64,000 nucleotides of DNA from Winogradskyella alexanderae (GTDB lineage Bacteria; Bacteroidota; Bacteroidia; Flavobacteriales; Flavobacteriaceae), in assembly GCF_020166335.1 (NCBI RefSeq), contig NZ_JAIUJR010000004.1:186001-250000 (forward strand), given 5' to 3'. Positions within the stretch are counted from its first letter, which is position 1; every line of letters starts with the position of its first letter. The notes beneath the pieces were generated by a model, which saw only the letters and a list, made by a program, of their open reading frames with translations, had not been told where the DNA came from and did not search any database. The position numbers and the translations under genes were made by a program. Below are positions 27,352 through 37,387 of the stretch, in pieces.

Positions 27352-29787
27352 TTATTTTCTCAATTTTATTCTTAATTGTTTTTCTTGTTTGGTGTCCCAA
27401 TTTATGTTTAAAGTTAAGGTCTTATTATCAGAATTGTAAGTCCCATTTGCCTTTTCATTATCAAGTTTAATTTTTTTAGGCAACTTTTCTAAATTGTGAA
27501 CGATAAGTTGAATATATTTTGTCTTTGCTTCATAGTTTTGGGCTGTATCTGCTTCAAAATCTATCTCTAACCAACTTCCCTCTATTTCGGATTCAAACTC
27601 TAATATCTGATAGTCTTCATTTCTTATAGAATTTGGAGATGTACCATCATCAAAATAAAACGCCCGCTCTGACTCATCAATTAACGGATCATGATAATAA
27701 TGTAATTGAATGTAATTATCGTCATACTCTTTTACAGACTGCATGGGTTTTGCCAAAGGAATAAACGACCCAGCCCTTGCATAAACAGGAATAAAACTCT
27801 CATTTAAGGTAATTGTCTTTGTCTGACCGCCTTCAATAATTTCATCGGTTTCAATATCAAACCATTTTGAACCTTCCGGGAAATAAACTTCTTGTGACAT
27901 CTTACCAGCCTCTAAGACCGGTGAAACTAAAATATCATCACCCCACAAATAGGCTTTAGAGTAATTAAGTAGCTTATTATTATACGGCTCCTCGAAAAAC
28001 AAAGGTCGCATTAGTGGTGAACCTTCGATATGGTTTTTCACCATTAAGTTATAATTATATGGCAACATTCTGTAGCGCATTTGAATGGCAAAATTTGCCA
28101 ACTGTTTTGCTTTTTCGCTCCTGAAAACAGGCTCACTAGCAACATCTTCATGCGCATGTGGTCTAAATATTGGTTGAAAAACACCATACTGTAGCCATCG
28201 GACATAAAGTTCATCGTCCAAGTTTGCACCTGCAAAGCCACCTAGATCACTATGCATATAGGCAATACCTTGCATACCCATTTGTAGCGCAATTTCTACT
28301 TGTGGTTTTAATCCGCCCCAACTTCTACTTACATCACCTGTCCAAGGAATCATACCATAACGTTGTGAACCAGAGTAACCTGCTCGCATCAAAACAAAAG
28401 GCCTTCCATTTGGATTAGACTCTAAGCTAGCTTCATAGACAAGCTTGGCCCAATTGTGACCATAAATATTATGAAGTTCATCAGCAGTTCCTGTTTCAAA
28501 GTTTACCCAATTTGGTAATGCCTCTGGCTCACCTAAGTCGCCCCAAAATCCATTCACGCCATAATCAGATAATTCTTTATAAATGTTTTTGAACCAAGTT
28601 TCGCCCTTAGGATTAAAAATGTCAATAATACCGCCCTTACCAAAATAGAATTCAAAAATTGCTGGATTACCAATTGAATCTTTAGCTAATAAATCTTCTT
28701 TTATGGCTTCATCCCATTTATTAGACGTCTGTAAAACATAGGGTTCTGTAATTAATGTTGTTTCTACATTTTGGGATTCAAGCACTTTAATCATTTGTTC
28801 CGGATCTGGAAATGAATCCTTATAGAATTCAAAGTTTCCGAGTGTTCCTTGTATTTCTTTGCCAAACCAATACAAGTCTATTATGACAGCATCTACCGGT
28901 ATTTCTTCATCTCTAAACTTTTTTATTGTATTGAGCGTTTCATCTTGAGAATGATATCCGAATCTACTAGAAAAATTACCTAGTGCCCAACGTGGCAACA
29001 ATGGTTGCTTACCCGTTAGATCTGTATAGTTTTCAACTACATCATACCATGAATTCCCTGCCACTATTTGATAAGTCTTACGGCCTGAAAGCGTTTCGTA
29101 AGTCAGGGTGTTATTATTAGCACTATCTAAATCTAAATAACCAATTGTAGAATTATCAAAATGAATTAGGTATTTATTGGAAGACAACACCACAGGAAGT
29201 GTATAGTTTAATAATTCGCTATATGATTGATAGCCGTAATGGGCGCGGTTATACAATGGTAGTCGATATCCCCTTCGGTTCATTCCTAATGCTCTAGAGC
29301 CTGCGCCATAAAGCACCTCATCTTTGGTAAGGTTAAATTCTATTTTCTCAGATTGGTCCGCAATAATGTGCTCCTTAACCAGATCCATGGGTTGGTGTTT
29401 GCTTTTGTAGTATCCTCTTTTTTCTGAAATTAAAGGATCACCGTCATAGGTATAATTTATTTTAAATGGATCTGTTGTTACAGTTACACTAATGCCCTCT
29501 GTGCCAAATGTTATGTTATTTCCGACGTACTTATAGGTCGTTTCTACCTCTTTTGGTATCATTACGACTGCGTGAGATTCATCCATTTGGCTTTCACCTT
29601 CTGGTAAAAAAGTTGTTTCTAAGATGTCATTTGAGTAAAACTTAAAAATATACTTGCCGTCATTAGTAGTCACTGAAAATATTCCGTTCGCCTCGGAATG
29701 TGACTTGTAAGTTCTATCTGGATTCTGGCCTAATATGCTTGTAAAAGCAAGTACTATAAATATAATGCTGAGATTAGACTTTGTCAT
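27352..29787 (-). CDS. GH31 alpha-glucosidase
   Basis: An 811-residue GH31 enzyme with a signal peptide that appears cleaved after ILGQ. The Met at 29785-29787 was chosen because it begins a normal signal sequence; the upstream Met at 29820 adds a charged stub. The GH31 nucleophile region reads GFWGDLGEPEALPNW and the acid/base Asp lies in WTGDVSRSWGGL; the N-terminal galactose-mutarotase-like domain and C-terminal beta domains are present. Alpha-glucosidase on maltooligosaccharides or alpha-1,6 branches fits the locus, though alpha-xylosidases share the family. A gap of 115 bases separates it from the esterase upstream. Confidence 0.88.
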   Translation of the reverse strand: MTKSNLSIIFIVLAFTSILGQNPDRTYKSHSEANGIFSVTTNDGKYIFKFYSNDILETTFLPEGESQMDESHAVVMIPKEVETTYKYVGNNITFGTEGISVTVTTDPFKINYTYDGDPLISEKRGYYKSKHQPMDLVKEHIIADQSEKIEFNLTKDEVLYGAGSRALGMNRRGYRLPLYNRAHYGYQSYSELLNYTLPVVLSSNKYLIHFDNSTIGYLDLDSANNNTLTYETLSGRKTYQIVAGNSWYDVVENYTDLTGKQPLLPRWALGNFSSRFGYHSQDETLNTIKKFRDEEIPVDAVIIDLYWFGKEIQGTLGNFEFYKDSFPDPEQMIKVLESQNVETTLITEPYVLQTSNKWDEAIKEDLLAKDSIGNPAIFEFYFGKGGIIDIFNPKGETWFKNIYKELSDYGVNGFWGDLGEPEALPNWVNFETGTADELHNIYGHNWAKLVYEASLESNPNGRPFVLMRAGYSGSQRYGMIPWTGDVSRSWGGLKPQVEIALQMGMQGIAYMHSDLGGFAGANLDDELYVRWLQYGVFQPIFRPHAHEDVASEPVFRSEKAKQLANFAIQMRYRMLPYNYNLMVKNHIEGSPLMRPLFFEEPYNNKLLNYSKAYLWGDDILVSPVLEAGKMSQEVYFPEGSKWFDIETDEIIEGGQTKTITLNESFIPVYARAGSFIPLAKPMQSVKEYDDNYIQLHYYHDPLIDESERAFYFDDGTSPNSIRNEDYQILEFESEIEGSWLEIDFEADTAQNYEAKTKYIQLIVHNLEKLPKKIKLDNEKANGTYNSDNKTLTLNINWDTKQEKQLRIKLRK

Positions 29788-29902
29788 TTGTTTTATTTTA
29801 AATTTTAATCCGTAAATCAAAATGTCAATTATTGATTTAACTATTAATGATAAAACCTTAAACGGCTAACGGCGACTCACAAGGCTATTTTTCGAATTGC
29901 TA

Positions 29903-30892
29903 TTAATTTTTTCCTTTACCTAAAAGAAAAGTCATTGGTTTATCCAAGCGCTGATTCCATGAATTCTCCGAGTGATCGGTTCCTTCAAAAAATAAATTTC
30001 TTGAATCGTCAGTAGTATAGCCTTTCAATTTCAATATTCTGTCCACTTCTGGTGCGTACTGAGGGTAATGTTGGTCTAAGGTCTTGTCACCATAATCAAA
30101 ATACAACTTATGAGTTCCTGATTCTGGCAGATTAGCTTCCATATATTTAAAAATAGCTTCTGGCAGCGGATTGTCCTCTTTAGGCGTTGCGCCAACCCAA
30201 TGTGTAGAAATACAGCCAGCTCCGCCAAATACCTCTGGATATTCACTAACTGCGTACATAGACATTAATCCTCCCATACTTGAACCCATTATAAACGTAT
30301 GTTCTCTATCTGCATAAACAGCATATTGCTTATCTATAAATGGCTTTATCTCTTCGGTTAAACATTTCAAATAATTGTCACCATTAAATTGAGGATTAAA
30401 CCCTGCATTAACAGCCTCCTCCAGGAGCTGGTCTTGAACCGATTTTTCTATAAAACTAAATGCTTTCTGAGGGAATAAATCTTTCCAACGAATATTGGGA
30501 ATATTATGAATAGCAACGACAATAAAGTCTTTTGTCTTGTGTTCTTTTATTAACTTGGTAGCCCACTCATCTACCTTCCATTCTTGTTTATTCCAAGTTG
30601 CAGTGCTGTCAAATAGCATTTGCCCATCGTGCATATACAATACGCTGTATCTTTTTTCTTTGGAATAGTTTTTTGGTAGCCAAACATCCACAGGTCTTGG
30701 AACGATATATTTGGAAGGAAAACTATCAATTCTCAATAGTTGACCAGCAAATAACTTAACATCCTCCAAAGGCTCCAAATTGTAGGTGACACTTGAAATT
30801 AAATCAGATTTTGCATTTTCTGAATTGACATTATTTTCATTTTTGCACGATAGAGTTGAAAGAATTATTAAAATGAAGAACAGGTGTTTCAT
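29903..30892 (-). CDS. Putative esterase lipoprotein (esterase D / enterochelin-esterase-like)
   Basis: A 329-residue alpha/beta hydrolase with a lipoprotein signal (STLSCKNEN). The fold is marked by RYSVLYMHDGQ, VVAIHN and the nucleophile elbow GSSMGGLMS, with a likely catalytic His near the C-terminus in EGTDHSENSW. Family members hydrolyse acyl esters, carbohydrate esters or enterobactin. Its placement among alpha-glucan hydrolases, 2 bases after a GH13 gene, suggests removal of an acyl substituent from a glucan or another sugar, but the substrate is not known. Confidence 0.78.
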   Translation of the reverse strand: MKHLFFILIILSTLSCKNENNVNSENAKSDLISSVTYNLEPLEDVKLFAGQLLRIDSFPSKYIVPRPVDVWLPKNYSKEKRYSVLYMHDGQMLFDSTATWNKQEWKVDEWATKLIKEHKTKDFIVVAIHNIPNIRWKDLFPQKAFSFIEKSVQDQLLEEAVNAGFNPQFNGDNYLKCLTEEIKPFIDKQYAVYADREHTFIMGSSMGGLMSMYAVSEYPEVFGGAGCISTHWVGATPKEDNPLPEAIFKYMEANLPESGTHKLYFDYGDKTLDQHYPQYAPEVDRILKLKGYTTDDSRNLFFEGTDHSENSWNQRLDKPMTFLLGKGKN

Positions 30893-30894
30893 GA

Positions 30895-32838
30895 TTAGAT
30901 CTTAGTTGTTAATATTACACTGCCCTTTTCACTTAACTTAATACTATCTTCCCAAACTATAGTTTCTCCAGTAATAATATTTTTAAGGGTTTTACCATTG
31001 AGCTGCAACTCATCAAACCGTTGCAAGTCTAGATCATACGCCTTTTCGTTTTTATTCATAATATGTACCACTGTTTCGTCTTTATTATAGCGCACAAGAA
31101 CATAAGTATTATTCTCAGGTGCAAAATGCACGGTCTCACCACTATGAATTGCTTTACTGTCCTTCCTATAATTCAATAGCTTCGAAATAAAAGTCTGCAT
31201 TTTTCTTTTCTCCGGTTCTAGATTTTCACCAGTGAATGCATTTACCACATCGCCTTCCCATCCTCCTGGGAAATCTGTACGGATCAAACCGTGATCTCCA
31301 GGATTGTCAAAATCGTCCATTAAAATTTCTGTGCCATAGTACATTTGAAATGTTCTTGGCAACACTGCCATGTAACTCAGTGCCATTTTAGTGTTAGTGA
31401 TATCACCATCAAGCTGAGTGAATATTCTGCTCATATCGTGATTATCTGGAAAGACTAAAATATCCTCTGGCCTTGTATAACTAAAATCATTGGCCAAAGC
31501 CACATAGATCTCCTTTAAACCAGTTCCCCACGTTTCTTCGTTTTTAAGGCCTGCAACTACCTTTTCTTGCATAGCAAAATCCATAGTAGATCTAAGATTA
31601 CTATTATAACCATCAGGATTTGCATGACCATCCTGCCAATATGCAATTAACAACGGGTTGGACGACCATTCTTCACCTACAATATTGAAGTTAGGATATT
31701 CATTCATTATTGACCCTGCCCAATCACTCATAAACTGTTTGTCTGGATAGGGATAGGTATCTTGTCTAATACCACCAAGCCCAAGTGTTTCAATCCACCA
31801 AATACTATTCTGAATAATATAGTTTGCCATGAATGGATTTCGTTGATTTAAGTCTGGCATACCATATACAAACCATCCATCTGTCATTTCGCTCTTATCT
31901 TTTTTGGATGCATAAGCATCTTGATTGGTGGTGCGCCTATGCGAAGAACGCTTCACGGTCTCCCCATTCCAATTATTTATGTTTGCCTCATAATGCTCTT
32001 GATAATTTACCCAATCTTTAAATGGCAAATCCTTCATCCACCAATGTTCCAATCCACAATGATTAGCAACTTGGTCCATAATAAGTTTCATACCATTAGA
32101 ACGAAGTTCATCTGCTAGAACTCTATAATCTTGATTTGATCCAAACCTAGGATCAACCTCATAATAATCTGTAATGGCATAACCGTGATAAGAGCCCTGT
32201 GGCATGTCGTTGGTTAAAAGCGGACAAGGCCAAACTGTTGTAAAACCTAAATTTTTAATATAGCCTATATGCTCTATTATACCCTTAATATCGCCACCAT
32301 GTCTCGCATAGCCATCGTTACGATTAATATCCTTCTCATTCATTGTTTCTATGATGTCGTTGCTAGGGTCTGCATTTGCAAAACGATCTGGTGTTATTAA
32401 AAAAATAGCATCAGAACTATCAAAACCAAGGTAATCTTCAGCAGATTTTTCTCGCTCTTTTAATTCGTAAGTTTGAACCAAATTATCTGCATTTTCCTTT
32501 TTGAAAGTAATATTGAATTTTCCTGGCTGGGCAGTTTCTAAAATTTGTAAATCCAGAAACAAGTAATTGGGACTATTTGCCTTGTGAACTTTTTCTATGG
32601 AAATTCCGGAATATGAAATTTCTGGTGTATAAGATCCGATTTCAGCATGATGAACGAGTAATTGCAAAGCTTCACTTTTAAATCCTACCCACCAATTAGG
32701 TGGTTCAATTTTATTTATGTCGTTTTTGATTTCCATGACTTCTTGTGAACTCGAATTGCTTGTGGTCTGGTTTTGATTATTACAAGAAAATACCAAAAAC
32801 AACACAAAACAAAATATGGGCTGTTTCAATTTTATCAT
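30895..32838 (-). CDS. GH13 enzyme with N-terminal cyclomaltodextrinase-type domain (lipoprotein)
   Basis: A 647-residue GH13 enzyme; the start at 32836-32838 gives a proper lipoprotein signal ending LVFSCNNQ, while the upstream Met at 32880 does not. An N-terminal Ig-like domain (WWVGFKSEALQLLVHH) of the cyclomaltodextrinase/neopullulanase type precedes the barrel. Catalytic regions are LIMDQVANHCG, GIRQDTYPYP (nucleophile Asp), IVGEEWSSNP (acid/base Glu) and FPDNHDMSR. It likely acts on cyclic or linear maltooligosaccharides in the periplasm. Part of the catabolic operon. Confidence 0.88.
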   Translation of the reverse strand: MIKLKQPIFCFVLFLVFSCNNQNQTTSNSSSQEVMEIKNDINKIEPPNWWVGFKSEALQLLVHHAEIGSYTPEISYSGISIEKVHKANSPNYLFLDLQILETAQPGKFNITFKKENADNLVQTYELKEREKSAEDYLGFDSSDAIFLITPDRFANADPSNDIIETMNEKDINRNDGYARHGGDIKGIIEHIGYIKNLGFTTVWPCPLLTNDMPQGSYHGYAITDYYEVDPRFGSNQDYRVLADELRSNGMKLIMDQVANHCGLEHWWMKDLPFKDWVNYQEHYEANINNWNGETVKRSSHRRTTNQDAYASKKDKSEMTDGWFVYGMPDLNQRNPFMANYIIQNSIWWIETLGLGGIRQDTYPYPDKQFMSDWAGSIMNEYPNFNIVGEEWSSNPLLIAYWQDGHANPDGYNSNLRSTMDFAMQEKVVAGLKNEETWGTGLKEIYVALANDFSYTRPEDILVFPDNHDMSRIFTQLDGDITNTKMALSYMAVLPRTFQMYYGTEILMDDFDNPGDHGLIRTDFPGGWEGDVVNAFTGENLEPEKRKMQTFISKLLNYRKDSKAIHSGETVHFAPENNTYVLVRYNKDETVVHIMNKNEKAYDLDLQRFDELQLNGKTLKNIITGETIVWEDSIKLSEKGSVILTTKI

Positions 32839-32892
32839 ATAAACGTATTTTATTTTACTCATCAGTTTAGATACCAACAAGTATCAATTTAT

Positions 32893-35199
32893 TTAAACCG
32901 TTACAAGATTATTCGGTGTAATCGTAACCTTTTCGCCATTTACCAAAATATCTAATTCATTGTCTCCTTCTAATTCAAAATGTGTTTTATCTTGGTTAAC
33001 AATAACTTTTAATATCTGATGTCTAAAGTTTACCTTAAATGAATAAGATTCCCATTGCTTTGGTATTTTAGGTTCAAAAGACAACTTATTATTCCTCACA
33101 CGCATTCCACCAAATCCTTCTACAATACTCATCCATGTACCTGCCATAGAAGTTATATGTAGTCCTTCATGTACTTCGTGATTGTAGTCGTCTAAATCTA
33201 ATCGAGATGTTCTCAAGTAGAAGGTATAGGCTTGTTCCATTCTATCTAATTTGGCGGCTTGTATACTATGCACACAGGGCGATAAGGAACTCTCATGAAC
33301 TGTAAACGGTTCGTAAAAATTGAAGTGACGTTCCAATTCTTCAGTTGTGAAATGATCTTCGAAAAAGTAGAACCCTTGTAACGTATCTGCTTGTTTTATA
33401 TACGGCGAGCGCAATATTCTGTCCCATGACCATTTTTGATTAATTGGACGTTGTGATTTGTCTAAATTTGCAACAGTAATCAATTCCTTATCTAAAAAAC
33501 CGTCTTGTTGCAAGAATACCTTATGTTCCTCAGAATATGGAAAGTACATATTGTTGGCTACTTCTTGCCAGTCTTTAATTTCGGCTTTTGATAATTTTAA
33601 CTTATGCATTACGCGTGTGTAGTCTGTAGCATACTCTGCTTCAATTTTTTCAATATTTTCAACAGTATAATTAATACACCATCGCGCAATGTAATTTGTA
33701 TACCAGTTGTTATTTACATTATTCTCGTATTCATTAGGTCCTGTTACACCAAGTATGACATACTTATTTTTTTGTGTTGAAAACGATGCCCTTTGATGCC
33801 AGAAACGCGCAATTCCTATCAATACTTCTAATCCCATTTCTGGTATATAAGAATAATCTCCAGTAAATCTGTGATAATTATAAATTGCGAAAGCAATAGC
33901 GCCATTACGGTGAATTTCTTCAAAAGTAATTTCCCATTCGTTATGACATTCTTCACCATTCATTGTTACCATGGGATATAAGGCGGCTCCATTTGAAAAA
34001 CCAAGTTTTTCTGCATTTTCAATAGCTTTCTGCAAATGTTTATAGCGATATGTCAATAGGTTTCTAGCCACATGTTGGTCTTTTGTTGCCATGTAAAATG
34101 GTATACAATAGGCCTCTGTATCCCAATACGTACTACCGCCATATTTTTCTCCGGTGAACCCTTTAGGTCCAATATTTAATGTAGGGTCGGTCCCTAGATA
34201 AGTTTGATTAAGCTGGAATATATTAAATCGAATTCCTTGTTGCGCCTTTACATCACCATCAATTGTGATATCTGCCATTTCCCATATTTGCTCCCAGGCA
34301 TTTTTCTGATCATTAAGTAGTTTTGAGTAGCCAATTTCAATTGCCTTGTCTAAAACAGAACCAGCAACATTAACCAACTCGTACTTATCATGATTTCTAT
34401 CTGAAGTATAACCACCAAACTTATGTATTGAAAACACATCTCCTTTTTTGACTTTGTTTTTGTACAAAAACCCTAGATGAGTAGATGTTTTATCAACTTT
34501 TGGATTAATTTCTACAGGATTATTATTGTAAAAGAATTTGGATTGCATAAAGGTACAGGTGTAGAAATCTGTCTTCATAGTTTTAGCCTGAATGAATGCT
34601 TTTTCGCCATCTTGAGATACACTTATAACATCCCAAAATTTGTCATCCCAATTAGTGTCTTCATTTGTTATAGCGGCATCTATATAGGGTTGAAATTCTA
34701 TCACAGCGTCTCCATTAATTGGTTTTACACTATAATTAATCACACCTATATTTTCAATATCTAAACTTAAAAAACGTTTTGCTTTTACCTCAACCTTAAT
34801 ATTGTTTTTTAACGTTGCCGTAAAACATCTAGAAAGCCAACCTTCTTGCATGTTTAGCTCTCGTTTAAAATTTTCTACCTTCTTGCAAGCATTTAAATCA
34901 AGAACTTCGCCGTCAATCGTTACGTTAATTCCAATCCAATTTGGAGCGTTGAGCACTTTGGCAAAATACTCAGGATAACCATTTTTCCACCACCCAACTT
35001 TTGTCTTATCGGGATAATAAACACCTGCAATATAACTTCCTTGAAATGTTGGCCCTGAATATTTTTCTTCGAAATTAGCACGTTGTCCCATAGCACCATT
35101 TCCAATACTAAAAAGACTCTCTGACGCTTTAACAGTATCAGGATTAAATCCTTCTTCTATGATAGACCAATTATTTGGTATGATATAATCTAAATTCAT
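32893..35199 (-). CDS. GH65 maltose (kojibiose-type) phosphorylase
   Basis: A 768-residue GH65 enzyme without a signal peptide, so cytoplasmic. The catalytic acid lies in TGPNEYENNVNNNWYT (Glu), and the phosphate-binding region and C-terminal jelly roll are present (HHISSL-like THVHESSLSPCVHS, HEGLHITSMAGTW). The enzyme phosphorolyses maltose to glucose and beta-glucose-1-phosphate. The beta-phosphoglucomutase gene 38 bases upstream uses that product, which supports maltose or a related disaccharide as the substrate. Trehalose or kojibiose phosphorylases belong to the same family and cannot be excluded by motif alone. Confidence 0.9.
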   Translation of the reverse strand: MNLDYIIPNNWSIIEEGFNPDTVKASESLFSIGNGAMGQRANFEEKYSGPTFQGSYIAGVYYPDKTKVGWWKNGYPEYFAKVLNAPNWIGINVTIDGEVLDLNACKKVENFKRELNMQEGWLSRCFTATLKNNIKVEVKAKRFLSLDIENIGVINYSVKPINGDAVIEFQPYIDAAITNEDTNWDDKFWDVISVSQDGEKAFIQAKTMKTDFYTCTFMQSKFFYNNNPVEINPKVDKTSTHLGFLYKNKVKKGDVFSIHKFGGYTSDRNHDKYELVNVAGSVLDKAIEIGYSKLLNDQKNAWEQIWEMADITIDGDVKAQQGIRFNIFQLNQTYLGTDPTLNIGPKGFTGEKYGGSTYWDTEAYCIPFYMATKDQHVARNLLTYRYKHLQKAIENAEKLGFSNGAALYPMVTMNGEECHNEWEITFEEIHRNGAIAFAIYNYHRFTGDYSYIPEMGLEVLIGIARFWHQRASFSTQKNKYVILGVTGPNEYENNVNNNWYTNYIARWCINYTVENIEKIEAEYATDYTRVMHKLKLSKAEIKDWQEVANNMYFPYSEEHKVFLQQDGFLDKELITVANLDKSQRPINQKWSWDRILRSPYIKQADTLQGFYFFEDHFTTEELERHFNFYEPFTVHESSLSPCVHSIQAAKLDRMEQAYTFYLRTSRLDLDDYNHEVHEGLHITSMAGTWMSIVEGFGGMRVRNNKLSFEPKIPKQWESYSFKVNFRHQILKVIVNQDKTHFELEGDNELDILVNGEKVTITPNNLVTV

Positions 35200-35237
35200 T
35201 TTTATAATTCTGTGAATGCTACAAACTGCATTCTGTT

Positions 35238-35894
35238 TTAATTGTTGATTAGTGTATTTAAAAATTCTTCTGAGATTTCTGTAAAATCTTTAAAAACATA
35301 GTCGGCTTCGCCTAGGACTTCTTTTGAGCCTATGCCAATAGAGACCATACTAGCAGTATTTGCGGCCTGTATGCCTGCAACTGAATCTTCAAAGACTATA
35401 CAGTTTTTAGGTTCAATATGTAATAATTCTGCAGCAATTAAAAAAACTTCCGGATCTGGCTTAGCTTTGCTTACATCAGTACCATCTACAATGGCATCAA
35501 AAAGATCTTTAACATTTACCTTGTCAATGATATAACGCGCATTTTTACTAGCAGAACCCAAAGCGATACTTTGACTATTATTCTTAAGAAAAGTCAATTT
35601 ATTTCGTACGTCTGGTAATAATTCCGATTCATCCATCCTATTTATGTAGGACAAATAATCTTCATTTTTTTCTGCCATTAAGCGTTTAAATTCATCTTGA
35701 GGCAACGTCTTATTACCCCAAGACAATATTTTTTCTAATGACTTTACGCGACTAACACCCTTTAGCTGTTCGTTTTCTTTTTCTGTAAAATCAATTCCCA
35801 ATCCGTTAGCCAGTTCCTTCCATGCTAGGAAATGATATTTTGCAGTGTCTACTATAACACCATCTAAATCGAAGATAAATCCTTTAGTCTTCAT
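35238..35894 (-). CDS. pgmB: Beta-phosphoglucomutase
   Basis: A 218-residue HAD-family enzyme; the Met at 35892-35894 begins KTKGFIFDLDGVIVDTAKYH, which holds the nucleophile Asp and the acid/base Asp two residues later. Further HAD motifs are LGSASKN and the KPDPEVFLIA/CIVFEDSVAGIQAA pair. It converts beta-glucose-1-phosphate to glucose-6-phosphate, closing the route from maltose phosphorylase to glycolysis. An upstream Met at 35933 would extend far into the transporter gene. The chosen start overlaps the transporter stop by 11 bases. Cytoplasmic. Confidence 0.92.
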   Translation of the reverse strand: MKTKGFIFDLDGVIVDTAKYHFLAWKELANGLGIDFTEKENEQLKGVSRVKSLEKILSWGNKTLPQDEFKRLMAEKNEDYLSYINRMDESELLPDVRNKLTFLKNNSQSIALGSASKNARYIIDKVNVKDLFDAIVDGTDVSKAKPDPEVFLIAAELLHIEPKNCIVFEDSVAGIQAANTASMVSIGIGSKEVLGEADYVFKDFTEISEEFLNTLINN

Positions 35895-37257
35895 CTGTAA
35901 TAGGTTCTGTGTTATCATTTTGGTCGTTAACAAATCTTACTGAAATGGCCCCAAGCATCATAATAGCACCAGCAAGTACAAGAATATAAATGCCTTCTCC
36001 TCCGAAAAAACTTCTTAGAATTGGACCTCCAAAAACGCCGCTAATAATCTGCGGAATTACCACGGTTAAATTAAATAGTCCCATGTAAATACCCATTCGT
36101 TTCGCTGGCAATGAGCCCGAAAGAATTGCATAAGGTATTGCTAAAATAGCCGCCCAAGCAATTCCAATTCCAACCATTGATATTAACAGCATGTATTGAT
36201 TTGAAAAGAAAAAAGTTGAAATAAAACCTATGCCTCCTAAGAATAATGAAAGCGAAAAAATAAATTTTCTATTTGTTAGGTCCATCAGTTTAGGCATTAT
36301 TACAGAATATATAGCTGCAACCAAACTGTACAGCGCAAAGCAGATCCCAACCCAATTTCCTGCATCATCAAAAGCACGTCTAACTGTTGGATCTGTTGTG
36401 GTATTGGCATCAAAATCAATTGGGACACCAAAATAATGTTGTGATATGGCAGTCGTAGAATATACCCAAAGTAAAAATAATGGAAACCAAGAAAATAACT
36501 GAACTATGGCCAATTGCTTCATGGTTTTTGGCATATTTAGAACTAACTTAAAGAAGTTTTCCTTCTTCGATTTATCTTCTTGTGTTATTCCATTGATTTC
36601 TTCGAATTCCTTAGGTGGGTACTCTTTGGTCTTAAATACAGTAACCAATACACTAATTAATAAAAGAGAACCGCCAATATAAAATGACCATATCACTGAT
36701 GGTGCCACTTTACCCGCCTCAGCTTCATTGGCTACTCCAATCCATGTTAAAATAAAAGGTAATGCAGACCCAATGACGGCACCCACATTTATTAAAAAAC
36801 TCTGAATTGAATAACCAAGATTTCTTTGGCTATCTGGTGTCATGTCTGCAACTAGTGCCCTAAATGGCTGGAAGGTCACATTAAAAGAACCATCCATTAA
36901 GGCTAACATTATAACACCAAAAGCAAGAACGCCTGCGCTACCTGCCTTAAGAAATAGAGGTGCATTTGGCATCAGAAACATGGCAATCATAGATACGATT
37001 GCTCCAACTAAAATGTAAGGAGATCTTCGGCCTATTCTGGTCCATGTTTTGTCACTAGCAGCGCCAACCACAGGCTGAACGATTAGACCCATTATGGGTG
37101 CTACCAACCAAAAGAATGAAAGATTATGAGGATCTGCACCTAAACTAGTTAATATCCTACTAGCATTTGCATTTTGAAGTGCGAATCCAAACTGAACTCC
37201 TAGAAAACCAAAACTTAAGTTCCAGATTTGCCAGAAATTTAATTTACGCTTTTTCAT
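35884..37257 (-). CDS. MFS/GPH-type sugar transporter (maltose uptake)
   Basis: A 457-residue inner-membrane protein with about 12 hydrophobic helices. The N-terminal segment LSFGFLGVQFGFALQNANASRI and the WLVAPIMGLIVQPVVGAASD loop are typical of the SLC45-like/GPH sugar-cation symporters found in flavobacterial alpha-glucan loci. It should import maltose or short maltooligosaccharides from the periplasm. It is the first gene of the catabolic operon and sits behind a strong promoter and an inverted repeat that ends 4 bases before the ATG. Confidence 0.85.
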   Translation of the reverse strand: MKKRKLNFWQIWNLSFGFLGVQFGFALQNANASRILTSLGADPHNLSFFWLVAPIMGLIVQPVVGAASDKTWTRIGRRSPYILVGAIVSMIAMFLMPNAPLFLKAGSAGVLAFGVIMLALMDGSFNVTFQPFRALVADMTPDSQRNLGYSIQSFLINVGAVIGSALPFILTWIGVANEAEAGKVAPSVIWSFYIGGSLLLISVLVTVFKTKEYPPKEFEEINGITQEDKSKKENFFKLVLNMPKTMKQLAIVQLFSWFPLFLLWVYSTTAISQHYFGVPIDFDANTTTDPTVRRAFDDAGNWVGICFALYSLVAAIYSVIMPKLMDLTNRKFIFSLSLFLGGIGFISTFFFSNQYMLLISMVGIGIAWAAILAIPYAILSGSLPAKRMGIYMGLFNLTVVIPQIISGVFGGPILRSFFGGEGIYILVLAGAIMMLGAISVRFVNDQNDNTEPITDED

Positions 37258-37260
37258 GAA

Positions 37261-37284
37261 ATAGTATGATTAAGTTAATACTAT
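37261..37284. promoter_or_regulatory. Inverted repeat just upstream of the transporter start
   Basis: ATAGTAT (37261-37267) and ATACTAT (37278-37284) are perfect inverted arms separated by 10 bases. They lie 4-27 bases before the transporter ATG on the minus strand, where a hairpin could cover the ribosome-binding region or a protein could bind. Confidence 0.4.
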
Positions 37285-37316
37285 TCTGACAAGCTGTAAC
37301 TCATCAAAACTTATGT

Positions 37317-37333
37317 GAGAAGTGAAAATATAA
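37317..37333. repeat. 17-bp repeat, copy 1 (leader of the catabolic operon)
   Basis: GAGAAGTGAAAATATAA on the plus strand, identical to the copy at 38663-38679. It lies about 10-26 bases downstream of the predicted transcription start of the minus-strand operon, so that transcript carries its complement. Confidence 0.6.
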
Positions 37334-37349
37334 GTTCTGATTCAGTATG

Positions 37350-37378
37350 TAAAGATAGTTATTTTTTTAAATTAACAA
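37350..37378 (-). promoter_or_regulatory. Promoter of the minus-strand alpha-glucan catabolic operon
   Basis: On the minus strand TTG (37378-37376), 18 bases, TATCTTTA (37357-37350). The -7 element deviates from TAnnTTTG only in the last base. Predicted start of transcription is near 37343, giving an ~85-base leader before the transporter gene. Confidence 0.55.
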
Positions 37379-37387
37379 TGTTATTGT

